37,102 nucleotides of DNA from CALFMR01 sp035550595 (GTDB lineage Bacteria; Acidobacteriota; Vicinamibacteria; Vicinamibacterales; SCN-69-37), in the NCBI GenBank assembly GCA_035550595.1, contig DASZOV010000034.1, forward strand, positions 1 to 37,102. The letters run 5' to 3'. The notes below the pieces were generated by a model, which worked only from the letters and a program-made list of their open reading frames with translations, made no database searches and was not told where the DNA came from. A program made the position numbers and the translations under genes. Shown here piece after piece: positions 1 to 7,606 of the stretch (within the stretch, counting starts at the first letter, position 1; each line of letters opens with the position of its first letter).

Positions 1-1
1 C

Positions 2-30
2 AAAAAAAGCCCCTCCAGCACCAGGTGGCT
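2..30 (-). terminator. Probable intrinsic terminator for a minus-strand transcript
   Basis: Read on the minus strand, a 7-bp stem with one bulged A (AGCC-A-CCT pairing with AGGGGCT) and an 8-nt loop is followed directly by seven T residues. This is the classic rho-independent arrangement. I see no convincing minus-strand gene between 31 and 260 for it to serve, so the transcript it ends is unknown. It could also be a chance structure at the window edge. Confidence 0.45.
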
Positions 31-218
31 GAAGAGGCCTCTTGCCTTCGACGCGCGGCGTACGCCGGACTACGCGGCCCCTTCACCCCGTTGGACGTAC
101 CACCGCCACGCCGGCCAGGCGGCGTTGGCGACAGTCCGATAGAGCGTGAAGGTGACCATTGCTGGAACGGAGCGTAGCAGAGCGCCGCGAGCCAGGTCAA
201 CTTCACCCGCGCGGCGCG

Positions 219-227
219 TGCTATAAC
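219..227 (+). promoter_or_regulatory. Extended -10 type promoter before the S55 protease gene
   Basis: The bases read TG-C-TATAAC, close to the extended -10 consensus TGnTATAAT, and lie 33 bases before the start codon at 261. No good -35 hexamer is visible, which extended -10 promoters tolerate. The rest of 31-260 holds nothing else I can name. Inference from sequence only. Confidence 0.35.
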
Positions 228-260
228 CAGTCGCGACGGTTTTCCCGAGAGGCCCTCCCC

Positions 261-2087
261 ATGCAACGTCTGGCGTCGTGCCTGGTTGTCGTTCTCGCCG
301 CCGTTGCCGTGCTCGCGGCTGCCCCGGCCGACTCGTCCCTGTTCCTGCCCATCAATCAGGTGACACCCGGCATGGTCGGCGTGGGCCGGACGGTGTTCGC
401 CGGCAACGCGCGTGACGAGTTCCAGGCGACGATCATCGGTGTGCTGAAGAACGCCATCGGGCCGCGCCACGATTTGATCCTGGCGAAACTCGAAGGTGGA
501 CCGCTCGCCAACACGGGTGTCATCGCCGGGATGAGCGGCAGCCCGGTGTACGTCGACGGCCGACTCATCGGCGCCGTCTCCTACGCGCTCGGATCCTTTC
601 CGAAAGAGCCGCTCGCGGGCATCACGCCGATCGGCGAGATGACCGACGCCGTCGACACGTCGACGGGCCGGTCGACCAACGCCGGACTCGCGGTCCAGTG
701 GCCGGCCTCGCCGGCTGACGTCATGACGACTCTCAGTCGTCTCGCGACGCGCGCCATCATGCCCGTGTCGTCGCTCGTCGGCGACCGTCTCGTCGGCTCT
801 GCCTCGCTTGCCGGTCTCGCCCCCGCGCTCCGGCCGATCGCGGCCGCCATGGTCCTGAACGGCTTCGATCCGACCGTGGAAGGCGGCCTGCGGGGTGCCT
901 TTGCCGCGACGTCCGCGACCACGGCCGCCGCCTCGCCGCGCCCCGTGGCTCCAGACGATGCGGACGTGCCGCAGCCGGGCGATCCGATCGGCATGAGTCT
1001 CATTCGGGGCGACGTCGAAATGGGCGCGACCGGGACGATTACATACGTCGACCGCTCGCACGTCTACGCGTTCGGCCATCCGTTTCTCAATCTGGGCTCC
1101 GCGTCACTGCCAATGACGCGCGCGCACGTCTACACGGTGCTGCCGAGCCTCGACAGCTCGATGAAGATCGCGACGCTCGGTCCGGTCATCGGCACGGTGA
1201 CGCAGGATCGCGCGACGGCCGTCGGCGGCACGATCGGCGCTGGTCCCGCCGAGCTCGAAGTCACGCTCTCGCTCACCTCGGGCGGCGGGGCGGTACGGCC
1301 GTTCCACTTCTTCGTCGCGCGCGATCGCTCGCTCACGCCGTTGCTCACCTACGTCGGCATCCTGAACGCGATCACTGCCTACGAGCGACAAACGGGCGTC
1401 ATGTCGATCGCAGCGCACGGCACGCTCGACTTCGGCGACGCAGGACGTGTCGCGATCGACGATCTGTTCTCCGGCGACTCGGCGTCGACCGACGTCGCAA
1501 CGGCCGTCGCCACGCCGATTGCGGCCGCGCTCACCAACTCGTTCCGCGACGTCGAACCTGCGTCACTCGACCTCTCGCTCGACATGTCCGAACGCCAGGC
1601 GACGACGACGATCGAGCGCGTCTGGCTCGACACGACGCGGCCGAGTCCCGGCGAAACGTGCCGGTTGCAGGTTCAGCTTCGCGACTATCGCGGCGACCGC
1701 CGTACTGTGCCGATCGACGTGACCATGCCGTCCTACGCCAGCGGACCGCTCACGCTCGTCGTGACCGATGCCCAAGGGCTCACGACGCTCGAAGCGAGTG
1801 ACCTGGATCCGGCCACGCCCGAGAGTTGGCCCGACGTCATCGAGAAGCTCAACCGCACGCGCCGGAACAACCGGCTGTACGTTCGCCTGCTCGAAGCGGA
1901 GGCCGGCACGAGCACCGGCGGTGAAACTTTGTCGGGACTGCCCGATTCAGTGCAGTCCGCGCTTACTGCGGATTCGACGTCCGCGCGCAAGACGCTTCAC
2001 ACGACCATCGTCGGCGCCTGGGAAGAGCGGCTGGATACCGCGGTCCACGGCTCGCGCAAGATGACCATCACCCTCCGGCCGCGCTAA
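261..2087 (+). CDS. Exported SpoIVB/S55-type serine peptidase domain protein
   Basis: 608 aa. I take the ATG at 261 rather than the upstream TTG at 159 because it opens directly into a signal peptide (residues 1-24, hydrophobic VVVLAAVAVLAAA) and has GAGAGG eight bases upstream. Residues about 30-125 carry the S55 serine motif GMSGSP (candidate nucleophile Ser94) and the strand IGAVSYALG. A second motif, GTITYVDRSHVYAFGHPF, supplies a candidate catalytic His at about 273. The C-terminal 250 residues are beta-rich and unassigned. SpoIVB of Bacillus cleaves SpoIVFA during sporulation; here the setting is a diderm cell, so the substrate is unknown and the protein probably acts in the periplasm. 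The beta-propeller gene starts 36 bases downstream and is probably co-transcribed. The order of Ser and His motifs is reversed relative to SpoIVB (see findings). Confidence 0.85.
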   Translation: MQRLASCLVVVLAAVAVLAAAPADSSLFLPINQVTPGMVGVGRTVFAGNARDEFQATIIGVLKNAIGPRHDLILAKLEGGPLANTGVIAGMSGSPVYVDGRLIGAVSYALGSFPKEPLAGITPIGEMTDAVDTSTGRSTNAGLAVQWPASPADVMTTLSRLATRAIMPVSSLVGDRLVGSASLAGLAPALRPIAAAMVLNGFDPTVEGGLRGAFAATSATTAAASPRPVAPDDADVPQPGDPIGMSLIRGDVEMGATGTITYVDRSHVYAFGHPFLNLGSASLPMTRAHVYTVLPSLDSSMKIATLGPVIGTVTQDRATAVGGTIGAGPAELEVTLSLTSGGGAVRPFHFFVARDRSLTPLLTYVGILNAITAYERQTGVMSIAAHGTLDFGDAGRVAIDDLFSGDSASTDVATAVATPIAAALTNSFRDVEPASLDLSLDMSERQATTTIERVWLDTTRPSPGETCRLQVQLRDYRGDRRTVPIDVTMPSYASGPLTLVVTDAQGLTTLEASDLDPATPESWPDVIEKLNRTRRNNRLYVRLLEAEAGTSTGGETLSGLPDSVQSALTADSTSARKTLHTTIVGAWEERLDTAVHGSRKMTITLRPR

Positions 2088-2123
2088 CCGGCCGTCACAC
2101 GCGTCTCCCATCCGTCCATCGCC

Positions 2124-4349
2124 ATGCTGCACGCCGTTCCCGAAGTTCCTCCTCTGCCCCATCGTCGTCTCTCAGCCCTTTCCTGGATCGCGGCTGCCGC
2201 AGGCATTGCGCTGTCGGTCGCGACGCTCGCCGCGTCAGGTCCGACGTTCTGGACGGTCGGCACGGCGGCCGATCTCTTGAAGGGTCGATCGGACGGCGTC
2301 TACGTCAGCACCGCAGGCGTGCTCACAGCCGGGCCTGATCTATCGAGCCGTCTCACGTCGACACTCGCGCAGATCTGGAGCCTGATTCAAGCGCCGGACG
2401 GCACGCTCTGGGCAGGCACGGGCGGCGACGGCCGCGTGATTCAAGTGCGCAATGGGCAGCCGGAACGCACGGTTTTCGATTCGCCCGAAAGCCACGTCTT
2501 CGCGCTCGCGGCCGACGAGACGCGCGTGTTCGCGGCCACGAGCCCCGACGGCAAGGTGTACGCGATCGATCGGAACGGCACGGCGACAACCTTCTTCGAT
2601 CCGAGCGAGAAGTACATCTGGGCGCTCGCCGTCGACCGTCAGGGCCGCCTCTGGGTCGGTGCCGGCAGTCCCGCGGTCGTCTATCGCGTCGATGCATCGG
2701 GGGCCTCGACGGTCGTCTACCGGCCTGCCGCGGCGCACGTCGTGCGGCTCGCGCTCGATGGCTCGGGCCAGATGTTGGCGGGCACGGCGTCGCCCGGACG
2801 GCTCTATCGCTTCGACGCGAACGACAAGCCGTTCGTGCTGCTCGATTCGGGGCTCAACGAGCTCGGGGCGATCTCGGTCGACACGACGGGCGTCATCTAC
2901 GCCGCAGCGATCGGCCAAGGAAGCGAGCCGTCGAGCGCGGGCGAGATCCCGACGGTGTCGGCGTCGATCACCGTGTCGAGCTCCGCTTCCGACGAGTCGA
3001 CGGCCACCACCACGACCACCACGACATCATCCGCGTCGTCGACGAGCACCACCGCCAGCGCGCCCGAACGATCCGTGCTCTATCGGATTGCCACCGACGG
3101 CACCTGGGAGCAGTTCTGGTCCGCGCCCGATGTCATCTACGACCTCGCGGCCGCGGCAGACGGCGTCTTCGTCGCGACCGGGCCGTCGGGCCGCTTGTAC
3201 AAGGTCGACGCGAGCCGCAACGCGCAGCTCTTCACCGGCGTTGACGCGCGACAGGTCACGCGCTTCGCCACGCCGAGTGTGGGCGGAGCGCCCGTGGCGT
3301 TCGCGACGGCGAATCCCGGACGCGTATTGTCGATTGGCGCGTCAACCGAAACGAACGCGTCTTACACCTCTGCAGTCCACGACACGAAGAGCGTCGCGAC
3401 TTGGGGCGTGATTCGCTGGGAAGGCACGGGGAACGTCGCGCTGGCCACACGGTCGGGCAACACCGAGACGCCCGACGATTCGTGGAGCGCGTGGTCGAGC
3501 GCTTACACGCAGTCCGCCGGTGAGCGAGTGACGAGCCCTGCCGCGCGCTTTCTCCAGTGGAAGGCGACGTTCACGAACGGCGCGGCCGCTGCGACGCGCG
3601 CTTCGCTGACGGCCGTCACGGTCGCATATCTCGCGCGGAACACGCGTCCTGTCGTGAGTTCCGTGACCGCGCATCCGCCAGGCGTCGTGTTCCAGCGCGC
3701 GTATCAGAACGACGAAGGCGCGATTGCGGGCCTGGACGACGCGACCATGGAATCGCGGCGGCCGCCGGGTGACACCGCGCAGCCGACACCGCAACCAGGC
3801 CGGCGCATGTTCGAACACGGCCTCCAGACCATCACGTGGAAAGCCGACGACGAAGACGACGACCAGCTCGTCTACTCGCTCGACTATCGGCGCGAGGGCG
3901 AACAGACGTGGCGTCCGCTCAAGGCCGACCTCACCGACAGCATCTTCGTGTGGGACACGACGGCCGTGGCCGACGGTCGCTACATCGTGCGGGTGCGTGC
4001 ATCCGACAGCCCGTCGAACGCGGCTGATCGCGCGCTGGCCGGCGAGCGCGAAAGCGATCTCATCGACGTCGACAACACGCCACCGACGATGACGACGACG
4101 ATCGCGCGCGAGACGTCGGGTGCGAAGCTGACCATCCAGGTGCACGATGCGCGTAGTCCCATTCAGAAGGTCGAGTACTCGATCGGCGGCGGCGCCTGGC
4201 GGCTGCTCTATCCTGCCGACGGTCTGGCCGATTCGCCCGACGAGACCTACGCGGTGACGCTCCCCAACGACACGGACGCATCACGCGTCGTCATCCGCGC
4301 GACCGATGCCTTGCAGAATGTGATGTCGGAGCCGGCAACCGGCCGGTGA
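2124..4349 (+). CDS. Secreted or anchored beta-propeller protein with Ig/FnIII-like C-terminus
   Basis: 741 aa. A hydrophobic stretch at about residues 19-38 is a signal peptide or anchor. Residues about 50-420 hold repeats of the type 'D..G.lWvGTg..GrvyrvD' (for example GRLWVGAGSPAVVYRVD), typical of NHL/two-component-regulator propeller blades. A Ser/Thr-rich low-complexity insert lies near residues 280-315 between blades. The C-terminal third has two beta-sandwich-like segments with W..DDEDDDQLVYSLDYR and VEYSIGGGAW features, as in FnIII/Ig-like modules. No catalytic motif is seen, so a binding or scaffold role outside the cytoplasm is likely. It follows the S55 protease by 36 bases, suggesting a two-gene unit. 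Specific function unknown. Confidence 0.75.
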   Translation: MLHAVPEVPPLPHRRLSALSWIAAAAGIALSVATLAASGPTFWTVGTAADLLKGRSDGVYVSTAGVLTAGPDLSSRLTSTLAQIWSLIQAPDGTLWAGTGGDGRVIQVRNGQPERTVFDSPESHVFALAADETRVFAATSPDGKVYAIDRNGTATTFFDPSEKYIWALAVDRQGRLWVGAGSPAVVYRVDASGASTVVYRPAAAHVVRLALDGSGQMLAGTASPGRLYRFDANDKPFVLLDSGLNELGAISVDTTGVIYAAAIGQGSEPSSAGEIPTVSASITVSSSASDESTATTTTTTTSSASSTSTTASAPERSVLYRIATDGTWEQFWSAPDVIYDLAAAADGVFVATGPSGRLYKVDASRNAQLFTGVDARQVTRFATPSVGGAPVAFATANPGRVLSIGASTETNASYTSAVHDTKSVATWGVIRWEGTGNVALATRSGNTETPDDSWSAWSSAYTQSAGERVTSPAARFLQWKATFTNGAAAATRASLTAVTVAYLARNTRPVVSSVTAHPPGVVFQRAYQNDEGAIAGLDDATMESRRPPGDTAQPTPQPGRRMFEHGLQTITWKADDEDDDQLVYSLDYRREGEQTWRPLKADLTDSIFVWDTTAVADGRYIVRVRASDSPSNAADRALAGERESDLIDVDNTPPTMTTTIARETSGAKLTIQVHDARSPIQKVEYSIGGGAWRLLYPADGLADSPDETYAVTLPNDTDASRVVIRATDALQNVMSEPATGR

Positions 4350-4358
4350 TGGAAGGAA

Positions 4359-4381
4359 CCGCTGCGTTCGCAACGCGGCGG
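4359..4381. terminator. Hairpin between convergent genes, possible bidirectional terminator
   Basis: CCGCTGCGTT, loop CGC, AACGCGGCGG: a 10-bp stem with one T-G pair. It fills the 32-base gap between the propeller stop (4349) and the anti-sigma stop (4382). There is no T tract on either side, so termination is inferred mainly from position and stem strength. Confidence 0.4.
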
Positions 4382-5197
4382 TCAGAGACCCTTGGCGCTG
4401 ACGCTCGTGCTCGTCACGAGGCGCACCTCGTGTACGTTGAGCATCGTCGTGCCGACGCCGCCGACGTCGTTCAAGCGGAACCGCGTGATCTGTTCGAGAA
4501 GCGCTTCGACGCGCTGGCGATCGGCCGGGCGCATCGACTGGAACGAGCCGGCCTGCCCCTCGCGTCGGATCTCGGCGGCCAGCGCGCCGACGAGATCGGC
4601 TTCGCTCGGCGCGCCATCGCTCGTGCGCTCGGCGAGCGCGCGCATCACACCCGAGGCCGCGGGGCCACCGTTGTCCACCTGGAGCAGCACGGGCGACTCG
4701 GCGGTGCTGGCCGCTGCGTCGTACCCGCCGACGGGCGTGCCGTACAGAAACAGCCATCCGGCCGACGATCCCAGATTCGTGATGAGCGCCGACAAGGAGT
4801 CGTCGCGCGCCGGCGCCGGACCGAACGCGAGAATGACCGAGAGCAGCAGCGTCGACACGAACGTGGCCGCGACGGCGCCCGCGCCGACGTACGCCCAGTG
4901 CCAGTCCTCGCACGCGCGAGCGACAAAGGCCAGCCATGACTGATCGGCCTCGGCGCGCGCCCGGCTGATGACCGCGCTCGACAGGCCGTCCACGCCGCGC
5001 GGCAACGGCTCGGACGCCGCGACCGTTCGCAGCGCGTCGCCCATCTGCCGCACCGTCTTCACTTCTTCGGCGCACGCGGTGCACGTGTCGAGGTGTTCGA
5101 GCATGCGCAACACGTCCGGACCGCGCAGCTCGCCGTCGACGAAGTCGGCGATCTGGTCGTGAACCTGATCGCACGTCGTGTGGATGACGAGGCTCAT
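4382..5197 (-). CDS. Membrane anti-sigma factor with zf-HC2 zinc finger
   Basis: 271 aa. The N-terminal 50 residues form an anti-sigma zinc-finger domain: CDQVHDQIADFVDGEL followed by H35-x3-C39-x2-C42 (LEHLDTCTAC). One transmembrane segment lies at about residues 101-125 (YVGAGAVAATFVSTLLLSVI), leaving about 145 residues outside the membrane as the likely sensor part. Its ATG overlaps the stop of the ECF sigma gene by four bases (ATGA), the usual sigma/anti-sigma coupling. The role is to hold the sigma factor at the membrane until a signal releases it. The extracytoplasmic domain has no family I recognise, so the signal is unknown. Confidence 0.9.
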   Translation of the reverse strand: MSLVIHTTCDQVHDQIADFVDGELRGPDVLRMLEHLDTCTACAEEVKTVRQMGDALRTVAASEPLPRGVDGLSSAVISRARAEADQSWLAFVARACEDWHWAYVGAGAVAATFVSTLLLSVILAFGPAPARDDSLSALITNLGSSAGWLFLYGTPVGGYDAAASTAESPVLLQVDNGGPAASGVMRALAERTSDGAPSEADLVGALAAEIRREGQAGSFQSMRPADRQRVEALLEQITRFRLNDVGGVGTTMLNVHEVRLVTSTSVSAKGL

Positions 5198-5811
5198 GCG
5201 GCCCCCAGGGCGGCACGGAGCGTGCCGCGCGCACGGGCCAGGCGCGACTTGACGGTGCCGACGGCCACGCCGAGCGACTCGGCGATCTCCTCGTAGCTCA
5301 GACCGTCGATCTCGCGCAGGACGATGACCGTGCGCTGGTCGAAGGGCAACTGGCCCAGCGCGCCCCAGACGCGGTCAGCGACCTCACGCTGCTGCAGGAG
5401 ACGGTCCGGCATTGCGGCGCTGCGCTGATCCGGCAGATCGCCGTGCGTCGCGGCATGTTCCTCGAGCGGCACCTGCTGCGCCCGATGCCGGCGCCGCCAC
5501 CAGCGCAGCCGGTTCGACGCCTGATTGACGACGATGCGATAGATCCAGGTTCGGAGCGTGGACTGGCCGCGGAAACTCGGAAGGGTGCGGAAGACGCGGA
5601 GGAAGACTTCCTGCGAGAGGTCGAGGGCCTCCTGCGCGTCGCCCAGGAGGTGGAACGCCAACTGGTAGACCATCCGCTGGTGGTCACTCATGAGGCGCGC
5701 GCAGGCCGCCTCGTCCCCAGCCGCACACTGCTGCACCAGCGCCCAGTCGGCACTGGCCGCATCCGACCACGTCAATGCTCGTAACGGTTTCACAAGCAGA
5801 TCTTCCGACAT
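5194..5811 (-). CDS. ECF-family RNA polymerase sigma factor (SigE/RpoE-like)
   Basis: 205 aa. Region 2 spans about residues 22-100, with LSQEVFLRVFRTLPSFRG and STLRTWIYRIVVNQASNRLR (regions 2.2-2.4, core binding and -10 recognition). Region 4 spans about 145-200, with LPFDQRTVIVLREIDGLSYEEIAESLGV and VGTVKSRLARAR (the -35 reading helix-turn-helix). Between them is a short acidic linker and no region 3, as in ECF sigmas. The anti-sigma gene follows with a 4-base overlap. A 22-bp near-perfect palindrome sits just upstream of the start (5819-5840) and could control expression. The dppC stop is 49 bases upstream on the same strand, so read-through from that operon is possible. Confidence 0.95.
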   Translation of the reverse strand: MSEDLLVKPLRALTWSDAASADWALVQQCAAGDEAACARLMSDHQRMVYQLAFHLLGDAQEALDLSQEVFLRVFRTLPSFRGQSTLRTWIYRIVVNQASNRLRWWRRRHRAQQVPLEEHAATHGDLPDQRSAAMPDRLLQQREVADRVWGALGQLPFDQRTVIVLREIDGLSYEEIAESLGVAVGTVKSRLARARGTLRAALGAA

Positions 5812-5818
5812 GGTAGCA

Positions 5819-5840
5819 GGTGTCCATGCTCATAGACACC
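5819..5840. promoter_or_regulatory. Near-perfect palindrome before the ECF sigma gene
   Basis: The outer arms GGTGTC and GACACC are exact inverted repeats. Inside them ATG pairs with CAT across a 2-base centre, with one C/A mismatch. The palindrome ends seven bases before the sigma start codon, where a ribosome binding site would lie; no Shine-Dalgarno sequence is visible there. It could be an operator, an RNA hairpin limiting translation, or part of a terminator after dppC. No factor can be named. Confidence 0.4.
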
Positions 5841-5860
5841 GCGGCGGCGCCTGATGTTCC

Positions 5861-6658
5861 CTATTGCGCCTTTCTCGGATCGATGCGGTCTCGCAGCGCG
5901 TCACCCGCGAAATTGAGGCCGATGACGACGAGCGCGATGGCCAGGCCGGGGACGATGGTCAGGTGGGGGGCGTCGAACAGGTGTGAGCGACCGGCGTCGA
6001 TCATCGTCCCCCAGCTCGGGGCGGGTGGCTGGACGCCGAGGCCGAGGAAGCTGAGCGACGCCTCCGCGATGATCACGCCCGCCATCCCGAGCGTCCCCTG
6101 CACGATGACCGCCGGCAGCGTGGCCGGAATCACGTGTCGCAGGATGATGCGCGTCGACGAGGCTCCGAGCGCGCGCGCGGCCTGCACGTAGTCCAACTCG
6201 CGCACGCGCAGCGCCTGGCCGCGCACGAGCCGCGCGTAGCCGACCCAGCCGATCACGACGAGCGCCCAGATGACGTTCGACAGGCTCGGCCCGAGCATCG
6301 CGACGAGCGCGATCGCGAGCAGGATGCCTGGAAACGCGAGCAGCACGTCCATGAGCCGGCCGATGACCTCGTCCGACCAGCCGCCGAAGTAGCCGGCCAC
6401 CGCACCCACGATCGTGCCGATCGACGCCGAGAGGCCGACGACCGTCACGCCGACGAGCAGCGACAGCCGCGCGCCCGCGAAGAGACGTGCCATCTCGTCA
6501 CGTCCGAGCTCGTCGAGGCCGAGCGGATGGCGCCAGGACATCCCGCCCAGCCGCTGAGACAAGTGCTGCGTGAACGGATCGTCGGGCGCGATCCACGGGC
6601 CGACGATGGCCGCGATGACCATGAGGCCGACGATGGAGATGCCGACACGCCGCATCAT
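5861..6658 (-). CDS. DppC/OppC-type ABC transporter permease
   Basis: 265 aa from ATGATG at 6658, which overlaps the dppB-like stop by four bases (ATGA). The longer upstream reading of the same frame only shadows the neighbour. The protein has the DppC N-terminus: a first membrane helix, IVGLMVIAAIVGPWIAPDDP, then the periplasmic segment with HPLGLDELGRDEMARLFAGARLSL. The permease core (about 80-260) contains the ATPase-contact EAA loop LDYVQAARALGAS-(x)5-LRHVIPATLPAVIV and SFLGLGVQPPAPSWG. It pairs with the adjacent DppB-type protein to form the inner-membrane channel of a peptide, nickel or oligosaccharide importer. No ATPase or solute-binding protein gene is nearby, so the substrate is open. 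Confidence 0.92.
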   Translation of the reverse strand: MMRRVGISIVGLMVIAAIVGPWIAPDDPFTQHLSQRLGGMSWRHPLGLDELGRDEMARLFAGARLSLLVGVTVVGLSASIGTIVGAVAGYFGGWSDEVIGRLMDVLLAFPGILLAIALVAMLGPSLSNVIWALVVIGWVGYARLVRGQALRVRELDYVQAARALGASSTRIILRHVIPATLPAVIVQGTLGMAGVIIAEASLSFLGLGVQPPAPSWGTMIDAGRSHLFDAPHLTIVPGLAIALVVIGLNFAGDALRDRIDPRKAQ

Positions 6659-7575
6659 GAGTAGCGGATCCTCGGATCGAGCCAGGCGTAGACGACGTCG
6701 ACGGCTAGGTTCATCGCGACGTAGGTCGTCGCGATGAGCAGGATGCAGCCCTGGACGAGCGGATAGTCGCGGAAGTTGATCGCCTGGATCAGTAATCGCC
6801 CGACGCCGGGCCACGAGAAGATCGTCTCGGTGATGATCGTGCCCGTGAGCACGGAGCCGAGCTGCAACCCGAGCACGGTGACGACGGGAATGAGGCTGTT
6901 GCGCAGGGCGTGCCGCACGACGGCGCGGCCCGCCGACAGGCCGCGGGCGCGTGCGGCGAGGACGTAGAGCTCGCGCAGCTCTTCGATGACCGACGCGCGC
7001 GTGATGCGCGCCGTCATGGCCGCGAGCGCGGCACCGAGCGTGACGGCCGGCAGCACGAAGTGGCGCCACGACCCCGTGCCCGACACCGGCAGCCAGCCCA
7101 ATTGCACGGCGAAGACGATCGCGAGCACGGGCCCCAGCCAGAAATTCGGCATCGCAATGCCGGCGAGTGACACCCCCGTCGCGACCTCGTCCACCCAACG
7201 GCCCTGGTAGAGCGCGCCGATCACACCGAGCGGCACGGCGAACAGCACGGCGAACACCATGGCGACCACGGCCAGCTCCGCGGTGCGGCCGACGCGCGCC
7301 GCGATCTCGCGCGAGACGGGCGTCCCGTAGCGAAACGACGTCCCGAGATCGCCGTGCAGCACGCCGACGAGGTAGCGTTCGTACTGAACCATCAGCGGCT
7401 GGTCGAGCCCGAGCCGCGCGCGTAGCTCGACGAGGTCGGCCGGGGGCGCGGACTCGCCGAGCATGGCCTGCGCCGGATCGCCCGGCACGAGATGGATCAG
7501 CGCGAACACCAGCGTCACGACGCCGAAGAGCACGGGCACGGTGAGCGCGAGACGCCGCGCGATGTAGGTGAGCAT
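6655..7575 (-). CDS. DppB/OppB-type ABC transporter permease
   Basis: 306 aa from the ATG at 7575 (MLTYIARRLALTVPVLFGV, the usual DppB opening). An ATG four codons upstream at 7587 is equally possible. Typical features are LVFALIHLVPGDPAQAMLGE near the first helix, YLVGVLHGDLGTSFRYGTPV, and the EAA loop LYVLAARARGLSAGRAVVRHALRNSLIPVVT, followed by TETIFSWPGVGRLL. It forms the heterodimeric channel with the DppC-type protein whose start overlaps its stop. The gene begins 19-31 bases after the sigma-54 regulator ends, suggesting one transcription unit. The partner ATPases and binding protein are not in this window. Confidence 0.92.
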   Translation of the reverse strand: MLTYIARRLALTVPVLFGVVTLVFALIHLVPGDPAQAMLGESAPPADLVELRARLGLDQPLMVQYERYLVGVLHGDLGTSFRYGTPVSREIAARVGRTAELAVVAMVFAVLFAVPLGVIGALYQGRWVDEVATGVSLAGIAMPNFWLGPVLAIVFAVQLGWLPVSGTGSWRHFVLPAVTLGAALAAMTARITRASVIEELRELYVLAARARGLSAGRAVVRHALRNSLIPVVTVLGLQLGSVLTGTIITETIFSWPGVGRLLIQAINFRDYPLVQGCILLIATTYVAMNLAVDVVYAWLDPRIRYS

Positions 7576-7606
7576 GCGCTCGCGCATGATCGCCAGAACG
7601 CGCGCG

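Noticed and set aside
75..165. Short minus-strand reading frame of about 29 codons (MVTFTLYRTVAN...)
   Set aside because: Ends after 29 codons, with no ribosome binding site and no family match I can support; the faint likeness to glycosyltransferase N-termini is not enough.
2340..2918. Long Arg/Asp-rich minus-strand frame opposite the beta-propeller gene
   Set aside because: High-GC shadow: composition is codon-position mirrored, there are no motifs, and it lies wholly inside a well-supported gene.
3001..3060. ACC/TCG-rich run as a possible microsatellite or phase-variable tract
   Set aside because: It encodes a Ser/Thr-rich linker in frame and is not a perfect tandem repeat.
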